Part shown: piece after piece, positions 15,245 to 22,347 of the stretch | Position numbering within the stretch: position 1 is the first letter of the stretch | Layout of the letters: the number at the start of each line of letters is the position of its first letter | NCBI RefSeq assembly: GCF_000179555.1 | Contig: NZ_AECZ01000017.1 | Location: forward strand, 1-32,768 | DNA length: 32,768 nt | Source of the DNA: Solidesulfovibrio fructosivorans JJ] | GTDB taxonomy: Bacteria; Desulfobacterota; Desulfovibrionia; Desulfovibrionales; Desulfovibrionaceae | Direction: 5' to 3' | The notes under the pieces: generated by a model | Databases searched by the model: none | Seen by the model: only the letters and a program-made list of their open reading frames with translations | Told to the model about the DNA's origin: nothing | Translations under genes and position numbers: made by a program

Positions 15245-16296
15245 GCCCTGTTGACGGACTTGTCGCCGCCGGGCTCGGCCGGCCGGACCTCCCTCCGACG
15301 CCGCGGGCCCTCGACGCCTGGCGGCTGGCCGCACTTTCCCGGGCCGTGCGCCATGCCGCCGCCGCCCCCTTCTACCGGGAACGGCTGGGCAATCTGCCGC
15401 CGGATTTCCCCCGGACGCTGGCGGAATTCGAGACCCTGCCCTTCACCCTGCCCTCCGATCTGACCGAGGCCCATGCCCGGTTTCTGGCCGTGTCCCAGGA
15501 CGACGTGGCCCGCATGGTCACGCTTTCCACCTCCGGCACCACCGGCGCGCCCAAGCGCGTGGCCTTCACGGCCGGGGACATCGAGGACATCCGCCGCTTC
15601 TTCCACATCGGCATCCGGACCCTGGTCGAACCCGGGGATACGGTGCTCATCCTCATGCCCGGGGTGCGTCCGGACAGCATCGGCGACCTGCTGTGCCAGA
15701 TATTGCCGCGACTGGGCGCGCAAGGGGTCCTCGGCGACCCCACGGGCGATCCGGCCGCGCTTGCCGCCGACCTGCGCCGGCTGCGCCCGCAGTCGCTTGT
15801 GGCCGCGCCGTCCCAGATCCGCCGGGCCATCGACGACCCGGACGTCCGCGCCGCGGCAAAGGACTGCCTGCGCACCATCCTGCTTTCGGCCGAGGCGTTG
15901 CCGGACGGCTGGAAGGCGCTTTTGGCCGAACGCTTCGGGGCCACGGTCTTCGACCACTACGGCGCGACCGAGATGGGCTACGGCGGCGGCGTCGAGTGCG
16001 AGGCGTTTGACGGCTACCATCTGCGCGAAACCGACATCTATTTCGAGGTGGTCCACATGACCACCGGAGAGCCCCTGCCCGAGGGGGAAGTGGGCGAGGT
16101 GGTCTTCACCACGCTGACGACGCGCGGCATGCCCTTCGTGCGCTACCGCACCGGCGACGCCGCCGCCATGCTTCCCGGCCCCTGCCCCTGCGGCAGCAAA
16201 CTGCGTCGCCTGGGGCCCATCCTCGGGCGCATCGTCCACGGGCCAAACGGCCCGCAACTGACCAATCCGGCCAAGGGAGCGGCCAACCGCCCATGA
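15235..16296 (+). CDS. Truncated AMP-dependent ligase, phenylacetate-CoA ligase-like (DVU_1553-like)
   Basis: 353 residues with the adenylation core of the PaaK group: P-loop STSGTTGAPKR (98-108), FDHYGATEMGYGG (239-251), and YRTGD (304-308), then PCPCGS as in PaaK. The usual proteins are about 430 residues; this one stops about 20 residues after the GRI hinge, so the C-terminal lid with the catalytic lysine and the thioester-forming conformation is missing. The family is conserved in this short form, so it is not a recent break. It could make an acyl-adenylate only, or hand it to another protein. ATG 15235 overlaps the radical SAM gene by ten bases. Confidence 0.85.
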   Translation: MRLSPVDGLVAAGLGRPDLPPTPRALDAWRLAALSRAVRHAAAAPFYRERLGNLPPDFPRTLAEFETLPFTLPSDLTEAHARFLAVSQDDVARMVTLSTSGTTGAPKRVAFTAGDIEDIRRFFHIGIRTLVEPGDTVLILMPGVRPDSIGDLLCQILPRLGAQGVLGDPTGDPAALAADLRRLRPQSLVAAPSQIRRAIDDPDVRAAAKDCLRTILLSAEALPDGWKALLAERFGATVFDHYGATEMGYGGGVECEAFDGYHLRETDIYFEVVHMTTGEPLPEGEVGEVVFTTLTTRGMPFVRYRTGDAAAMLPGPCPCGSKLRRLGPILGRIVHGPNGPQLTNPAKGAANRP

Positions 16297-17333
16297 ACGA
16301 ACTCATCGACATCATCAATACCACCCTGGCCGAAGGCCGCTCCGTGGTCGCGGCCACCATCGTCACAAGCGTTGGCTCCACCCCGCGCACCGCCGGCTCC
16401 AAGATGCTCATCTTTCCCGACGACAAGATCGCCGGCACCGTGGGCGGCGGGCTGGCCGAAGGACAGGTCATGGCCGCCGGGGCCGAGGTGCTCGCCTCGG
16501 GCGTCTCCCGGCTCATGGATTTCGACATGACCGGCCAGGCGTCGAAAGGCGCGGACCTCATCTGCGGCGGCAAGATGCGCGTTTTTCTCGAACGCCTGGC
16601 CCCGGACGCGGCCACCAAGCGCCTTTTCGCCGCCCTGGCCGATACCTTGGCCAAAAGCGAACGCGGCCTCGTGGTCACGCCCCTGGAGCCCGCTTCCGGC
16701 GGCGACGCGGGCCGCTGCCTGCTGCTCCCGGAGGGCGACATCGTGGGCAGCGATCCCGGCCCGGCGGTTTTGCAGGCCGCCCGCGAGAGGGCCCGCGACA
16801 TCCTGGCCCCGGTGGTCATGGAAGCCGACGGCCGGCGCTTTTTCCTGGAGCCGGCCCTGGCCCAAAGTCCGCTTGTCATCTGCGGCGGCGGGCACGTCAG
16901 CCGGCCCACGGGGCAGATCGCGGCCATGGTGGGCTTCCGGGTGACGGTGCTGGACGATCGGCCGGAATTCGCCGCGCCCGAGCGTTTTCCCTTTGCCGCC
17001 GAGACCGCCGTGATCGACCCGGCCAAGGGCTGGCTCACCGGACGACGCGTCAGCGAAAACGATTCCATCGTCATCGTCACGCGCGGCCACGCCCACGACT
17101 ACGACGCGCTGGCCGAGGCGCTTGGCACGCCGGCCGGCTACATCGGCATGATCGGCTCGAGCTCCAAGCGCGACGCCATCTACGACCGGCTCCTTGCCGC
17201 CGGATTCACCCGCGACGACATCGCCCGGGTCAAAAGCCCCATCGGCCTTCCCATCGAGGCCGAAACCCCCGAGGAAATCGCGGTGAGCATCGTGGCCGAA
17301 CTGATCGCCTGCCGCGCCGCCAGAAGGCCATGA
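16293..17333 (+). CDS. xdhC: XdhC/CoxI-family molybdoenzyme maturation protein
   Basis: 346 residues. The N-terminal XdhC/CoxI domain has VTSVGSTPRTAGSKML (25-39), GTVGGGLAEGQV (48-59) and the conserved cysteine in LICGGKMRVFLE (C91). A linker leads to the Rossmann domain with ICGGGHVSRPTGQIA (196-210), VLDDRPEFA and YIGMIGSSSKR. XdhC binds molybdenum cofactor and aids its sulfuration and insertion into xanthine-dehydrogenase-family enzymes; Mop is the obvious client. The Rossmann motif begins C-G-G-G rather than the common G-A-G-H. ATG 16293 overlaps the ligase stop (ATGA), and its own stop overlaps the next gene, so expression is coupled. Confidence 0.9.
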   Translation: MNELIDIINTTLAEGRSVVAATIVTSVGSTPRTAGSKMLIFPDDKIAGTVGGGLAEGQVMAAGAEVLASGVSRLMDFDMTGQASKGADLICGGKMRVFLERLAPDAATKRLFAALADTLAKSERGLVVTPLEPASGGDAGRCLLLPEGDIVGSDPGPAVLQAARERARDILAPVVMEADGRRFFLEPALAQSPLVICGGGHVSRPTGQIAAMVGFRVTVLDDRPEFAAPERFPFAAETAVIDPAKGWLTGRRVSENDSIVIVTRGHAHDYDALAEALGTPAGYIGMIGSSSKRDAIYDRLLAAGFTRDDIARVKSPIGLPIEAETPEEIAVSIVAELIACRAARRP

Positions 17334-18553
17334 GCACCGACACCACCTTTCCCGACGCCTGCGCCTGCATCCTGGCCGGAGGGCTCTCCTCGCGCATGGG
17401 CGCGGGGTTCAAGCCCCTGCTGACCTTGGACGGCCAAAGCGCCCTGGCGCTTCTGGCCGACACCTTCCGCCGGGCGGGCATCACGAATATCGTGGTGGCC
17501 ACCGGCCACCGGGGCGTGGAGGTCACGGCCGAGGCGACACGCATCGGCATACGCAGCGCATACAATCCGGAATACGAAACCGGCATGTTTTCCACCGTCA
17601 AAACGGCCCTTGCCGCCGTGCCGCAAACCTGCCGCCGCATCTGCCTGACTCCGGTGGACATCCCCCTTTTCCGGCCGGCCACCGTCGCCCGGCTGGTGGC
17701 GCGCCTTGGCGAGGCCGACGCCCCGCCGGTCCTCTATCCGGTTTTTTCCGGCGAACGCGGCCATCCGCCCTGCCTGGACGCAAGCGTCATCCCCTCGGTC
17801 ATGGCCCATGTCGGCAACGGCGGCCTGCGACAGGCCCTGGCGCCCTTCGCCTTCGAGGAAATCGCGGTTCCCGACGCCAACATCCTGGCCGACATGGACA
17901 CCCCCGAGGATTACGCCATGCTGCGTTCCCTGGCCGAACGCCGGGACATCCCCACTCCGGCCGAGGCCGAAGCGCTTCTCGCTATCGAGAAGGTCCCGCC
18001 CCAAGGCCTGGCCCACGCCCGGGGCGTGGCCGCCGTGGCCGAAGCCCTCGGCCGGGCGCTCAATGCCGCCGGGGCGAACCTCGACATTCCCCTCATCAAG
18101 GCCTCGGCCCTGCTCCACGACGTGGCCAAGGGGCGGCCGCATCACGAAGCCGCCGGCGGCAGGCTGCTCGCCTCCCTCGGCTTCGACGCCGCCGCCGCCA
18201 TCGTCGCCGCCCACCGCGACATCGACCTGCCGCCGGACGCGCCCGTCACCGAGCGCGAAGTCGTCTACATCGCCGACAAGTTCGTCTTCGGCCGCTGGCT
18301 GGTGCCGGTCGCCGGACGGTTCCGGCAAAAGTTCGACCTTTTTGCCGGCGATGCCGCCGCCCAGGCCGCCATCAGCCGCCGCCGCGAACACGCTTTGCGC
18401 GTGCTCGCCCGCATCGAAGCCGCCGTGGGGCAGCGCGCCGAGACGGTCATCGCCGCCGCCGGCTTCCGTCCCGGTCCGCCCCCGGCCCAGGCCTATGCCG
18501 CCGCGGCCGCCCGCCACACGAGCCACAAGTCCCCCGAAGCCCCAAGGCATTGA
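17330..18553 (+). CDS. MocA-like nucleotidyltransferase fused to an HD domain (DVU_1551-like)
   Basis: 407 residues. Residues 10-195 form a MobA/MocA-type NTP transferase: LAGGLSSRMGAGFKPLL (15-31), TPVDIPLF (107-114) and GERGHPPCL (141-149), the last as in MocA, which adds CMP to molybdopterin to make the cytosine dinucleotide that D. gigas Mop uses. Residues about 222-375 form an HD phosphohydrolase domain with H229, H263-D264, H271/H272, H295 and D316. The two activities suggest cofactor formation plus nucleotide or pyrophosphate hydrolysis, or turnover of the cofactor. ATG 17330 overlaps the xdhC stop (ATGA). An Ala-rich tail follows the HD domain. It ends the coupled gene run. Confidence 0.88.
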   Translation: MSTDTTFPDACACILAGGLSSRMGAGFKPLLTLDGQSALALLADTFRRAGITNIVVATGHRGVEVTAEATRIGIRSAYNPEYETGMFSTVKTALAAVPQTCRRICLTPVDIPLFRPATVARLVARLGEADAPPVLYPVFSGERGHPPCLDASVIPSVMAHVGNGGLRQALAPFAFEEIAVPDANILADMDTPEDYAMLRSLAERRDIPTPAEAEALLAIEKVPPQGLAHARGVAAVAEALGRALNAAGANLDIPLIKASALLHDVAKGRPHHEAAGGRLLASLGFDAAAAIVAAHRDIDLPPDAPVTEREVVYIADKFVFGRWLVPVAGRFRQKFDLFAGDAAAQAAISRRREHALRVLARIEAAVGQRAETVIAAAGFRPGPPPAQAYAAAAARHTSHKSPEAPRH

Positions 18554-18630
18554 CGCAAGCGGCCAAAAGCTGAGATTATCCGAAAACCGGCTGCATGAAT
18601 CGCGCGCGGCCTGGAAAGGGGATTATCGCC

Positions 18631-20124
18631 ATGGACGCCGTAGGTTTCGACGTGCTGCGCCGTGCCGTGGCCAGTTGCGGACTGGCTTCGGATACCGGAC
18701 GCGGCTTGGACGTGCTGCTTTCGCGTTTTCTCGACGCCCTGACCGATCTGCCGGGGCTGCGCCATGCCGCCGTGGTGCTGGCCGATGCCGAAGGCCGGCC
18801 GACCATCCGGGCCAGGCTCGGCGTGCCCGATGTGGGCATGGTGCTGACCGCCGCCTTGGAACGGGGGCCGGGAGCCCGCACGGCCCGGGTCCTTCGCGCC
18901 GGGGCCGCGCCGGTCGTGGCCGAAGCCGACGGCAAGGTGGCCGCGACGCGCGAGGAGGCGGCCATGCTGGCCGCGCCCATCCCGGTCGCAGCCGGGCGGG
19001 AGGAAGACGGGCCCCAGGGATGGGTTTTCACCGACGGGCTGCTTGGCCGGGACGCCCCGCTTGGCGACGACCTGCGCCTGTTGACGCTTCTCGCCGGCAT
19101 CCTCGGCCGCATGGCCGACATGGCCGCCATGGCCGCCGGCCGCACCCTGGACATGGCCCGGGAAGTGGCCTTTTTGCGTTCCAAGGTGTCGTTGCGCCAC
19201 CAGCATGTGTTTTCGAGCGGCACGAGCCAGCTCCTGGAGGCTTTGCACGGCGCGGTGGCCCGGGCCGCCGTGTCCAAGGCCCCCATTGTCCTTCGCGGCG
19301 AGCCCGGCTCGGGACGCGGCGTCCTGGCCCGCCTCATTCACGAGCTTTCCCCCCGGGCCGTGCATCCTTTTGCGGTCGTAAGCGCCGCCGGGTCGGACAA
19401 GCTCATGGAACGCCTCTTCGGCTGCGCCAGACCGCTCGGTCCCGCCGTCAAGCCCGCCGCGTCCGGTCCCGGCTTCCTCGAGGAAGCCGACGGCGGCACG
19501 CTGCTGATCCGGGATGCCCACCGCCTGCCGCCGGACGTGTGCGAACGGCTCGCCCGCTTTTGCGCGGCCGGGCGCATGGCCCGCCTGGGCGGGGCCCGCG
19601 AGCGTCGCGTGGACACGCGCCTTTTTTTCGCTGCTCCCCCTGGCGGCCTGAACCAGGAACTGGCCGCCGCCCTGTCCCCGGAAGTCATCGTCGTGCCGAG
19701 CCTGCGGGAACGCCGGGAAGACATCCCCGCCCTGCTCGACGACCTGCTGGCCCGGGAGACCTCCCGGGGCGGACGCCGCCTGACGCTGACGCCCAAGGCC
19801 CTCAAAGCCCTGGAAGCCTACGACTGGCCCGGCAACATCCGGGAAATGGAAGAACTCGTGGCCCGTCTGGCCGTGACCGCGCCCGAAGACCGCATCGACA
19901 TCGCCGACATCCCGCCCGAAATGCTGGCCGAAGGCGACCGGCCGCCAGTGCTGCCCGAGGACGCGGCCGAACTGCGCGACATGGAGCGCCAGCAGGTCCT
20001 AAACGCCCTGACGCGACACGGCTGGGTCCAGTCCCGCGCCGCCCGCGAACTCGGCCTCACCCTGCGCCAGATCGGCTACCGTATCCGCAAATACGGCCTC
20101 ACACGCGAAGAGGCGGATGTATAA
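18631..20124 (+). CDS. NifA-like AAA+ protein lacking sigma-54 activation motifs
   Basis: 497 residues: GAF-like sensor (about 25-165), AAA+ domain (about 195-415) and a C-terminal Fis-type helix-turn-helix nearly identical to NifA's (TRHGWVQSRAARELGLTLRQ, 461-480). The AAA+ domain is decayed: Walker A is GEPGSGRG (223-230) with Arg for the key Lys; Walker B reads GGTLLIRDAH (288-297), with Arg-Asp in place of Asp-Glu; and the GAFTGA loop is absent, replaced by LFGCARPLGPAVKPAAS (262-278). The arginine-rich RERREDIP region survives. It should bind DNA but not open sigma-54 promoters by the usual route. Start 18631 is chosen for AAGGGG upstream; ATG 18595 lacks a site. It may be a repressor, an anti-activator, or a sensor subunit mixed with an active partner. 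Confidence 0.88.
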   Translation: MDAVGFDVLRRAVASCGLASDTGRGLDVLLSRFLDALTDLPGLRHAAVVLADAEGRPTIRARLGVPDVGMVLTAALERGPGARTARVLRAGAAPVVAEADGKVAATREEAAMLAAPIPVAAGREEDGPQGWVFTDGLLGRDAPLGDDLRLLTLLAGILGRMADMAAMAAGRTLDMAREVAFLRSKVSLRHQHVFSSGTSQLLEALHGAVARAAVSKAPIVLRGEPGSGRGVLARLIHELSPRAVHPFAVVSAAGSDKLMERLFGCARPLGPAVKPAASGPGFLEEADGGTLLIRDAHRLPPDVCERLARFCAAGRMARLGGARERRVDTRLFFAAPPGGLNQELAAALSPEVIVVPSLRERREDIPALLDDLLARETSRGGRRLTLTPKALKALEAYDWPGNIREMEELVARLAVTAPEDRIDIADIPPEMLAEGDRPPVLPEDAAELRDMERQQVLNALTRHGWVQSRAARELGLTLRQIGYRIRKYGLTREEADV

Positions 20125-20140
20125 GAGAGGGCAAGAGGAT

Positions 20141-20181
20141 GCGAGAGGGGAAACCCTTTGAAAAGAGTTCTCCCCTCTCGC
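20141..20181. terminator. Terminator hairpin, type A
   Basis: GCGAGAGGGGA (20141-20151) pairs with TCCCCTCTCGC (20171-20181), with imperfect inner pairing. Same family as 24498-24539 and 29161-29203. It follows the NifA-like gene. Confidence 0.7.
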
Positions 20182-20261
20182 GCTCTCCCCTTCCTCAACT
20201 TTTTACCCTTACAACGACTTCGATAGTAACACCTCATCACTATTGAAAGTCTTTGGGAAGG

Positions 20262-20307
20262 GGAACTGGGGGGAACCCTTTCTACAGAAAGGGTTCCCCC
20301 CAGTTCC
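20262..20307. terminator. Terminator hairpin, type B
   Basis: A perfect 22-bp inverted repeat (20262-20283 with 20286-20307) of GGAACTGGGGGGAACC type. Paired with the type A hairpin about 80 bases upstream, as at 29161/29289. It lies just before the next gene, so it may also shape that gene's 5' end. Confidence 0.7.
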
Positions 20308-20331
20308 GTGTTCCCCCCGGGAGGACAGATC

Positions 20332-20592
20332 ATGGCGCAAGGCGTGAAGGATTTCGTGGACGTGCTGTTCAAGCTCGCCGTCGTCGCCGGCGTCGCGGCC
20401 TTCTTGTACATCTACGCCGGCACGCGTTCCGTGGGCCGCTACCAGTACATCGCCAACGGCGAATTGGAATACGTCATGGACACCACCACCGGCATCATCT
20501 ACCAGGGCGGCTCGTCCATGAATCACATCACCGGCCAGGAGACCCTGGGCGGCAAGGCCCGGGAACCCCTGGGCGGCAAGGCGCGTCGATAA
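20332..20592 (+). CDS. Small single-span membrane protein, function unknown
   Basis: 86 residues with one hydrophobic helix (about 12-28, LFKLAVVAGVAAFLYIYAG), and a polar tail containing GRYQYIANGELEYVMDTTTGIIYQ and a repeated LGGKAR motif at the end. GGGAGG seven bases before ATG 20332 fixes the start. The tail resembles a small solvent-exposed strand domain, a pattern of short conserved Desulfovibrio hypotheticals; I do not recognise the family. It stands alone between the double hairpin and an AT-rich operator-like stretch. Confidence 0.75.
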   Translation: MAQGVKDFVDVLFKLAVVAGVAAFLYIYAGTRSVGRYQYIANGELEYVMDTTTGIIYQGGSSMNHITGQETLGGKAREPLGGKARR

Positions 20593-20609
20593 CGCCCGAT
20601 TATGTCATG

Positions 20610-20628
20610 AATAATACAAGTTATTATT
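20610..20628. promoter_or_regulatory. AT-rich inverted repeat
   Basis: AATAATA (20610-20616) inverted as TATTATT (20622-20628) around CAAGT, in an AT-rich patch 138 bases before the TiaS-like gene. Likely an operator or promoter element; no specific regulator can be named. Confidence 0.45.
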
Positions 20629-20765
20629 AACAGTTCTGATTGTCGGGCCAACCACCCGATGCTAGGTTCCCGCAGCCGGGCCGCGACAGCCCGGACCACG
20701 GCCGACGGCATCCCCTCTCCTTACCGGGAGACAAAGACGGGGGCACGGCCGGAAAGGAGCCCCGC

Positions 20766-21509
20766 ATGCACCGCGCCGATCCCGCCCGCCTTTTCTATCT
20801 TGGATTCGACGACACCGACACCAAGGATTCGCCCAAGGGCACGGGCCGCACCATCCGCGATTTCTGCGGCGGACTCGGGTCCGGCTACAAACTGCTGGCC
20901 GTGTTGCGCCACCAGTTGCCGCGATTGCCCGAAATTCCCTTTACCAGCAACAACAGCTCCGCCTGCGCCGTACTGGAAGCGGACGCGCCGGATCTGGCCC
21001 GGCCGCTTTTCGACGCCGCCGCGGACTTCCTGGCCCGGGAAGCGCCGGAAGGCAGCGATCCCGGGGTGTGCCTGGCCAGCCGGGGCCAGGTCGACCAGGG
21101 GCTGGTGGATTTCGCTCTGTCATGCAACGCCGCCAAGGTCGGCCAGGCCCGGGCCATGGCCGCCGCGAGCGGCGTGCTCCTGGCCGGCGTCGGCGGCACC
21201 TGCGACGGCATCATCGGCGCGGCCGCGGCCGTGGGGTTGACGCGCCACGGCTGGTGCGGCCGGTTCATCGAACTTGGGCCCATGCGCGACCTGCCCGACC
21301 CGGTCGGCGTGGCCGCCTTGACGGACCTCGGCATCCAGGTCGTTTCCGTGGACCGCGACCCGCTCGTTCCCCAGCCCGCCGATGTCGTCGTGACGGGCGG
21401 CTGGCTGCGCCCGTCGTTGTGGGCCGGACGGCCCGTGCTCCAGGTGCGCGCTGACGGCCACGGCCGCTGGGCCACGGCCCTGACCAAGCGAAGCAAAACG
21501 ACGGCTTAG
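20766..21509 (+). CDS. TiaS-like domain protein
   Basis: 247 residues. The N-terminus YLGFDDTDTKDSPKGTGR (11-28) resembles the IDDTDS...G start of archaeal TiaS (tRNA-Ile2 agmatinylcytidine synthetase). NNSSACAVLEAD and DPGVCLA continue the fold, and GVGGTCDGIIGAAAAVGLTRHGWCGRFIELG (178-208) is a conserved block. It lacks TiaS's C-terminal OB and zinc domains, so a true tRNA role is doubtful; it is a conserved protein of anaerobes with unknown function. AAGGAG six bases before ATG 20766 sets the start. It ends at a bidirectional hairpin facing the PadR gene. Confidence 0.7.
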   Translation: MHRADPARLFYLGFDDTDTKDSPKGTGRTIRDFCGGLGSGYKLLAVLRHQLPRLPEIPFTSNNSSACAVLEADAPDLARPLFDAAADFLAREAPEGSDPGVCLASRGQVDQGLVDFALSCNAAKVGQARAMAAASGVLLAGVGGTCDGIIGAAAAVGLTRHGWCGRFIELGPMRDLPDPVGVAALTDLGIQVVSVDRDPLVPQPADVVVTGGWLRPSLWAGRPVLQVRADGHGRWATALTKRSKTTA

Positions 21510-21528
21510 AAGCAAACGTCAATGATAT

Positions 21529-21568
21529 GCCAGTGGAGGACGCTTCCCAGGGAGTGTCTTCCACTGGC
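21529..21568. terminator. Bidirectional terminator
   Basis: GCCAGTGGAGGAC (21529-21541) pairs with GTCTTCCACTGGC (21556-21568), 13 pairs with one G-U, between two convergent genes. Confidence 0.7.
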
Positions 21569-21580
21569 CTCCGCATCCGA

Positions 21581-21934
21581 TCAGGACCCGCTTTTCTCGT
21601 TGTAGCGCCCGACAAAGGCCAAAAGCGCCCTGGCCTGCCGCTCCATATACCCCACCCACGCTTCCAGCACCTCACGACCTTCCGGGGTCACGGCATACAC
21701 GCGTTTGGCCGGCCCGGACCCCGTGGCGTCCCATTGGGAGGCCACAAGCCCCTCGTCCTCCATCTGGCGCAGATGCCGATAAATCATGCCCGGCGCGGCG
21801 TCCCCTTTCAGGAAGCCGTACTCGCCGATATGCTGTAGCAGCTCGTAACCATAGGACTTTCCATCGAGAAGGGCCATCAGGATCGACGGCTGCACATAGC
21901 GGTCGGGTTTGTTCGGCCCTATTTTTTCCGACAT
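21581..21934 (-). CDS. PadR-family transcriptional regulator
   Basis: 117 residues. Winged-helix part SILMALLDGKSYGYELLQHI (17-36) and GMIYRHLRQMEDEGLV (49-64), then GPAKRVYAVTPEGREVLEAW and a C-terminal dimer helix (about 93-110). PadR regulators respond to phenolic acids, drugs or redox signals and usually repress themselves and a neighbour. The start at 21934 has AGAGGA upstream. It diverges from the small gene at 22021; the shared region has palindromes that fit a PadR operator. Confidence 0.92.
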   Translation of the reverse strand: MSEKIGPNKPDRYVQPSILMALLDGKSYGYELLQHIGEYGFLKGDAAPGMIYRHLRQMEDEGLVASQWDATGSGPAKRVYAVTPEGREVLEAWVGYMERQARALLAFVGRYNEKSGS

Positions 21935-21947
21935 CGGGAATCCTCTC

Positions 21948-21976
21948 TTGACATAGATGCTTCAAGTACATATGTC
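21948..21976 (+). promoter_or_regulatory. Sigma-70 type promoter overlapping a PadR-like operator
   Basis: TTGACA (21948-21953), a 17-base spacer and TATGTC (21971-21976) read toward the gene at 22021. GACATA (21950-21955) is inverted as TATGTC (21971-21976), and ACATATGT (21968-21975) is a perfect palindrome on the -10. PadR proteins bind ATGT/ACAT half-sites. Confidence 0.6.
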
Positions 21977-22020
21977 CGTATCAACAGCACACCACATCCA
22001 ACGATCCATGGAGGTGACCC

Positions 22021-22230
22021 ATGTCCAAGATCTTCGCACGGCAGCGTCGTAAGGTCGAACAGGGCGAAAAGAGGCCCCGCTACCGCGTTGTGGCCGCCAC
22101 GGGCGACCTCAAGTTCTTTGCCGAACACATCCGGCAGCGCGAACTCGAAGCCATCGCCCAGGCGGTGGGGGCCGAGATCATCTATCTGCCCACGGACGCG
22201 ACAGGCGCCGGCGGCCATAAGCACGTCTAG
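22021..22230 (+). CDS. Small conserved hypothetical protein
   Basis: 69 residues, basic at the N-terminus (MSKIFARQRRKVEQGEKRPRYRV), then VAATGDLKFFAEHIRQRELEAIAQAVGAEIIYL, and a Gly/His tail. No cysteines and no membrane segment. GGAGGTGA just before the ATG is a very strong ribosome site. I do not recognise the family beyond short Desulfovibrio conserved proteins. Its promoter is intertwined with the PadR operator, so PadR control is likely. A large hairpin follows. Confidence 0.75.
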   Translation: MSKIFARQRRKVEQGEKRPRYRVVAATGDLKFFAEHIRQRELEAIAQAVGAEIIYLPTDATGAGGHKHV

Positions 22231-22274
22231 TCCGCCCTTCCCCTCACACACGCAACAACTGAACCGCCTCATAC

Positions 22275-22316
22275 GCCGCGGGTTTCGGGACGCTCCGCCG
22301 TCCCGGAACCCGCGGC
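22275..22316. terminator. Strong bidirectional terminator
   Basis: An 18-pair stem (22275-22292 with 22299-22316, one G-U), loop CTCCGC, between the small gene and the oppositely directed MosB-like gene. Confidence 0.75.
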
Positions 22317-22347
22317 CGCGTTGTGGCCAGGCGAAAAACCCGCCAAC

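Noticed and set aside
15235-16296. Ligase as a pseudogene because it is short
   Set aside because: The frame is intact, overlaps both neighbours, and short forms appear to be the norm in this family.
17706-20246. An 846-residue frame overlapping the MocA-HD and NifA-like genes
   Set aside because: Arg/Pro-rich with no family features, in a shifted frame over two supported genes.
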